Source: Guptibacillus hwajinpoensis (GTDB taxonomy: Bacteria; Bacillota; Bacilli; Bacillales; Bacillaceae_O). From it: a stretch of DNA of 64,000 nt. This document shows, in pieces, positions 60,522 to 64,000 of this stretch; positions within the stretch are counted from its first letter, which is position 1; every line of letters begins with the position of its first letter. The stretch covers positions 19,279 to 83,278 of the forward strand of contig JAENYN010000016.1 in NCBI GenBank assembly GCA_016841765.1. Direction: 5' to 3'. The translations under genes were made by a program, and so were the position numbers. The notes under the pieces were generated by a model, which saw only the letters and a program-made list of their open reading frames with translations, was not told where the DNA came from and made no database searches.

Positions 60522-61904
60522 TCAACACGAAGGTTCAGAGGAATAGTTGTCTCTGATCAAGTTCCTGATCCATTTTTTAGAGTACGTTCTTCTCAAGCCA
60601 AAAAAGGCCCTCACAAATTCATGGCTGTTCGCCAGTCCAAAAACGATAAAGACAGGAAGATCATACATAAAAGCACCTGCCGCCGCAAGAGGCAAACCAA
60701 TCATCCAGACACCCGCGAGGTCCAGGTAAAGGACGAAACGTGTATCCCCTCCTGCTCTTAATATCCCGATGTTATTGACCATATTGACCATTTTTCCTGT
60801 GACCAGAAACGCATAGACAATGATGACCATTTTTGCAATTGAAGCAACACCCTGACTGACATTATAAACAGAAAGGAATAGGTCCGATACAAGCAGGATT
60901 CCAATCATTGCTAGGACAGATAGTTTTATGGTGACGGCTATAAATTTTTTGGCCGAATTCAAGGCTTCCTCTTCCCTGCCAGCACCAATGCTGTTGCCGA
61001 CCATCACTTGTGAAGCATCACTTAAACCGATAAAAAGTGCCATGAAAAAGAACAGAAGCGGGTCGATCATAGTTACGGCTGCAAGCTCGTCTGTTCCCAT
61101 TTGCGCATAAACCCAGAAATATGAAGTTTCACCAAGTGTCCACGCAGCATGATTAATGATCGAGGGGATTGTAATGGCAAAGTAGTTTTTCATCATGCTG
61201 ATGTCAAAGAAGTGTTGCAGCCTCACCTGCTTCAAACGAAGGTTCAAATACTTCCGGACAATCAAGAACAGCAGGCTTGCCTGTATCGTCCTGGCCGCAA
61301 GTGTTCCGATCGCCGCACCTTCGACGCCCAATTGTGGAAAACCGAAGCTTCCAAATATCAATAAATAGTTTAGTAGAGTATTAATTCCAATTGCCAACAC
61401 GCTGATGTAAAGGGGCAGCTTTACTTCTCCCATGGAACGGAGTACAGTCGAAAAAACGACAGTAAACGCTGTTACAAGATAGCTGAACGAGACAATCTGC
61501 AAATAACCTGTACTAATCGTCACTACTGCTGTATCTTTTGTAAATATGTGAATGAACTGGTTGGTGAACAACAAAATCAGCAAAGTGAAAAGTAATGAAA
61601 AGATGGTGACAATATTTAGTGTAAGGTAGAGAATTCCCTTGATTCCGTCTTTATCTTTCCTTCCCCAATATTGGGAAGCGAAGATCGCCGCGCCCGTTCC
61701 GAATCCCTGAAGAATCAAAATTAGGATGGTAGTGATTTTGTTTCCCACTCCGACAGCGGCAATGCTTTCAACCCCGAGCTGGCCGACCATCATATTGTCG
61801 ACCATATTCAATGAAGAGGTTATTAATGTCTGTATGGCGATTGGAATCGCCAGAGTAAGCATTTTTTGATAAAATTGTTTGTCAGCAATACTAATTGCCT
61901 TCAT
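60522..61904 (-). CDS. MATE family efflux transporter
   Basis: A 460-residue transporter with 12 membrane helices in two related halves (MLTLAIPIAIQTLITSSLNMVDNMMVGQLGVESIAAVGVGN; SDASQVMVGNSIGAGREEEA). MATE pumps export cationic drugs or metabolites with Na+ or H+. TAGGAGAAAATAG precedes ATG 61904. Fifty-three bases after the esterase gene on the same strand, so it may belong to the same transcript. Confidence 0.92.
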   Translation of the reverse strand: MKAISIADKQFYQKMLTLAIPIAIQTLITSSLNMVDNMMVGQLGVESIAAVGVGNKITTILILILQGFGTGAAIFASQYWGRKDKDGIKGILYLTLNIVTIFSLLFTLLILLFTNQFIHIFTKDTAVVTISTGYLQIVSFSYLVTAFTVVFSTVLRSMGEVKLPLYISVLAIGINTLLNYLLIFGSFGFPQLGVEGAAIGTLAARTIQASLLFLIVRKYLNLRLKQVRLQHFFDISMMKNYFAITIPSIINHAAWTLGETSYFWVYAQMGTDELAAVTMIDPLLFFFMALFIGLSDASQVMVGNSIGAGREEEALNSAKKFIAVTIKLSVLAMIGILLVSDLFLSVYNVSQGVASIAKMVIIVYAFLVTGKMVNMVNNIGILRAGGDTRFVLYLDLAGVWMIGLPLAAAGAFMYDLPVFIVFGLANSHEFVRAFFGLRRTYSKKWIRNLIRDNYSSEPSC

Positions 61905-61957
61905 CTATTTTCTCCTATTGGACTCGCCATTCTTTAAGGTTCGTTTCCTTTTCATTC

Positions 61958-62920
61958 TTACAGCCTTAAAAATCGCTGAAATAATTTATCATCTAGACCA
62001 GGCAGGTATTCATGGCCATACTCCGGATAAACGATAAGCTCTTTCTCCGACTGTATTTTGTTATAACTGGCAAATTGGGTGGAAGGCGGACAAATATCAT
62101 CTTTCATACCGACCACCATTAAATAGTTCGCCTTTATACGCCTGGCGTGGTTTTGTATATCAATATAACCAAGCTTATTAAACACAACTTCTTCCCGGGC
62201 ATGAGTGGGGTCAAGCACTCTGAAATAATAAGCTATTTCCTCATAGGCAGAGTTGTTGATATCCATGCTCTCCCATACCCTCTTATAGTCAGATAGAAAT
62301 GGATACACAGCCACGGCTTCTTTCACTCTCGGTTCGAGCGCAGCACATGCCGTAGCAAGAGCACCGCCTTGGGACATTCCCAAAACACCTATTCGGTCAG
62401 GATCGACTGTATCTATCGACATAAGAATTCGCACCGCCTGTACTGTATCCAAAAATACATTGCGGTAATAGAAATTATCTGGGTCTGGATCATCTATTCC
62501 CCTGATGATATGCCCCCTGAGCGTAGGTCCCTTCACAACGAGGTTATCTTCTGATAAGCCGCCTTGCCCTCGGCAATCCAGGGCAATTACGGTAAATCCC
62601 TGCGCGGCATAAGGAAGCAGGCCCATCCAATCTCCGCTGTCAACCGAGTAACCATGAAACATCGCCAGGCCAGGTCCATGAGGCTTAGTATCCTTCGGCT
62701 CAACAAGCTTGCAGTGAACACGTGCTCCACCGACGCCCTTAAAATACAAATGGCTGCAATCCGCAAAACCTGTTGTAAACTCGGCAGGCACAAGCTCATA
62801 GTCCAGCGACTGAAGATCCAGTTCTTGAAGCGCCCGCTCCCAATATCTATCAAAATCAGCAGGCAGGGGGCTGCCTCCCATATAAGCTTTTAGCTCTGAT
62901 AGCGGCATGTCGATATGCAT
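61958..62920 (-). CDS. Acetylxylan esterase/cephalosporin-C deacetylase family hydrolase
   Basis: A 320-residue alpha/beta hydrolase (AXE1). LAMFHGYSVDSGDW, VIALDCRGQGGLSED, RGIDDPDNFYYRNVFLDTVQAVR-like segment and GVLGMSQGGALATACA (nucleophile Ser near residue 182) are typical; Asp in KDDICPPST and His in YGHEYLPG complete the triad. It removes acetyl groups from plant polysaccharide fragments inside the cell. It lies 17 bases downstream of a GH113-like glycosidase gene, so both probably process acetylated hemicellulose. Confidence 0.9.
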   Translation of the reverse strand: MHIDMPLSELKAYMGGSPLPADFDRYWERALQELDLQSLDYELVPAEFTTGFADCSHLYFKGVGGARVHCKLVEPKDTKPHGPGLAMFHGYSVDSGDWMGLLPYAAQGFTVIALDCRGQGGLSEDNLVVKGPTLRGHIIRGIDDPDPDNFYYRNVFLDTVQAVRILMSIDTVDPDRIGVLGMSQGGALATACAALEPRVKEAVAVYPFLSDYKRVWESMDINNSAYEEIAYYFRVLDPTHAREEVVFNKLGYIDIQNHARRIKANYLMVVGMKDDICPPSTQFASYNKIQSEKELIVYPEYGHEYLPGLDDKLFQRFLRL

Positions 62921-62937
62921 GCTCTTCCCTCCTTGAA

Positions 62938-63876
62938 TTAATCCTGTTGGAATGACCGGTAAAATTCTCTAATCACTTTTTCCGCCGGCTTTCCGTAAAC
63001 GCCGTACCCATCATGTGCGCTGGCCTCTTTTTCGGCATGGAGCTTAGCATTCCAATCCCAAAGACCGAAGCCTTTCACCCAATTTCGCGCTCTTGTTTTT
63101 TCAAACATGACCCTGTAATACCTTTCCTGCTCCTCCATATCAACAGGTCCCTCCAGGTTCCAATCGTTCGGCACCTGCGCAGACCCCTTGCGACTCGGGC
63201 AACCTGCTTCAGCAAAAAAGAAAGGCTTATCAAAAGGTTCAATAATTTTCTCAATCCGATCAAGCTGGTTTTCCCAATCATCAATTGGATAGTAGCCGCT
63301 AGACGATATAATATCTACAGCATCCCACCATTTCACATTGCTTTCCTGGTACTTGTCCGTATTATAAGTAATCGGTCCGTGATAAACTGTTCTTATATCT
63401 GCAATCAGTTTTCGCCATTCTTGTTCCCGGCGTTCTGTCTGGACCATTTCACAGCCGGCAATAACCATTTCACAGTCAGTTTCTTCAGCGATTTTGGCAT
63501 AATGGAGCTGGTAATCCGTGTAACTCGCGAACCAGTCTGCCCACTTCGGCTCGCATGGCACATTAATATCAAAAAAGTTAATATGAGCGCGCCATGTCCC
63601 ATCTTTCACATTTACTGTTGGTTTTAAGATAACTTTCAGATCCAATGAATGAGCATAGTTAATCATATCTTTTAATTCCCGGTCTCCAACCATATGTTCT
63701 CCGGTAAAATCTATTTCTGTGGAATGGGCCGTATCCTGAAGTGCCGCCAGGGCAAAAATGACGTAGTTAATCCCCGTTCTATTACTGAGCTCACCAAGGG
63801 ATTCCCTGGAAATCGGATTATGAAAATCGCCCCTTCCGGCATCCCAGCCAAATGTAAAACCTTTTATATAATCCAT
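62938..63876 (-). CDS. GH113-like glycoside hydrolase
   Basis: A 312-residue cytoplasmic (beta/alpha)8 protein. IKGFTFGWDAGRGDF at the start, VILKPTVNVKDGTWRAHI, AGCEMVQ (acid/base Glu) and KPFFFAEAGCPSR (nucleophile Glu) resemble GH113 beta-mannanases. It probably hydrolyses mannan- or related oligosaccharides taken up by the cell; the exact bond is uncertain. GAGGGACAAGAGG precedes ATG 63876. First seen gene of an operon with the esterase. Confidence 0.8.
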   Translation of the reverse strand: MDYIKGFTFGWDAGRGDFHNPISRESLGELSNRTGINYVIFALAALQDTAHSTEIDFTGEHMVGDRELKDMINYAHSLDLKVILKPTVNVKDGTWRAHINFFDINVPCEPKWADWFASYTDYQLHYAKIAEETDCEMVIAGCEMVQTERREQEWRKLIADIRTVYHGPITYNTDKYQESNVKWWDAVDIISSSGYYPIDDWENQLDRIEKIIEPFDKPFFFAEAGCPSRKGSAQVPNDWNLEGPVDMEEQERYYRVMFEKTRARNWVKGFGLWDWNAKLHAEKEASAHDGYGVYGKPAEKVIREFYRSFQQD

Positions 63877-64000
63877 CCTCTTGTCCCTCTTCCTAAAAAT
63901 TTTGTGTTTAAAATCTGGACTTCCTTGCGTAAAATTCTCCCGAAATCTCTCCCAGGCTGTCCCATTACCCCTATACAAAACGCTTCTTATCTCCTTATAA

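Overview
The window reads as a chromosome segment of an endospore-forming Bacillaceae species (Bacillus, Mesobacillus or Cytobacillus type). Evidence: a qoxABCD quinol oxidase operon, a Zur-type operator on a zinc-free rpsN paralogue, sigma-B and sigma-G type promoters, a TTG/GTG/ATG start mix behind strong AGGAGG sites, a Tyr/His-rich coat-like protein, lipoprotein signals, a class D sortase, and YkvI, YsnF, RsbT, DacC and TspO homologues. No rRNA, tRNA, CRISPR array, transposase or intact prophage was seen.

Layout. 0.2-7.4 kb: LTA-synthase-like enzyme, LysM-polysaccharide deacetylase, sigma-B-type YsnF protein, class V aminotransferase, serine hydrolase. 7.6-11.2 kb: large secreted Ig-like protein with a frameshifted tail. 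11.7-17.9 kb: DUF454 protein, an MFS pump with its TetR repressor and twin operators, a cold shock protein, ilvE, a half-length flavoprotein. 18-24.4 kb: orphan HsdS, coat-like protein, a candidate small RNA, a sigma-G-driven Gln-rich protein, a Staygreen protein, a secreted lipase, a beta-lactamase-like lipoprotein. 24.5-37 kb: monooxygenase, thioesterase, YkvI, DacC-type PBP, RDD/ankyrin pair, a 34-residue zinc-ribbon peptide, methyltransferase, GlpQ, P1 peptidase, ADP-ribosylglycohydrolase. 37-49 kb: gluzincin protease, a glycine-zipper protein with a possible PD-(D/E)XK site, a 3D-domain cell-wall protein, a DUF2294 gene with a decayed inverted paralogue, an RsbT-like kinase, a sortase D/substrate pair, cueP interrupted by an in-frame TGA, and selO. 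49-53 kb: qoxABCD. 54-64 kb: rpsN2, DUF389 protein, TspO, a 794-residue double prenyl-synthase-like protein, a tspO remnant, Hbd, MATE pump, acetylxylan-esterase-type hydrolase and a GH113-like hydrolase.

Dispersed repeats dominate the intergenic space. The main family is a 44-bp near-perfect palindrome (19-nt arms beginning GGTGCCTGACCCCC, 6-nt AT-rich loop). It is present about 16 times in 64 kb, mostly at gene ends, and in some cases supplies stop codons or the first codons of a gene. A second family carries GAAGAYAGAGGCGTAG (four copies). A third is a terminator-like hairpin (three copies) that travels with duplicated gene tails.

The observations most worth following up are: (1) the in-frame TGA at a probable conserved Cys position of cueP, followed by a small hairpin with a GGU loop at SECIS-like distance (selenocysteine or nonsense mutation); (2) the double prenyl-synthase-like protein between tspO and a tspO relic; (3) the 509-residue nuclease-like/glycine-zipper protein; (4) the 44-bp palindrome family and its role at gene ends; (5) the promoter-to-terminator small RNA near 19.8 kb.
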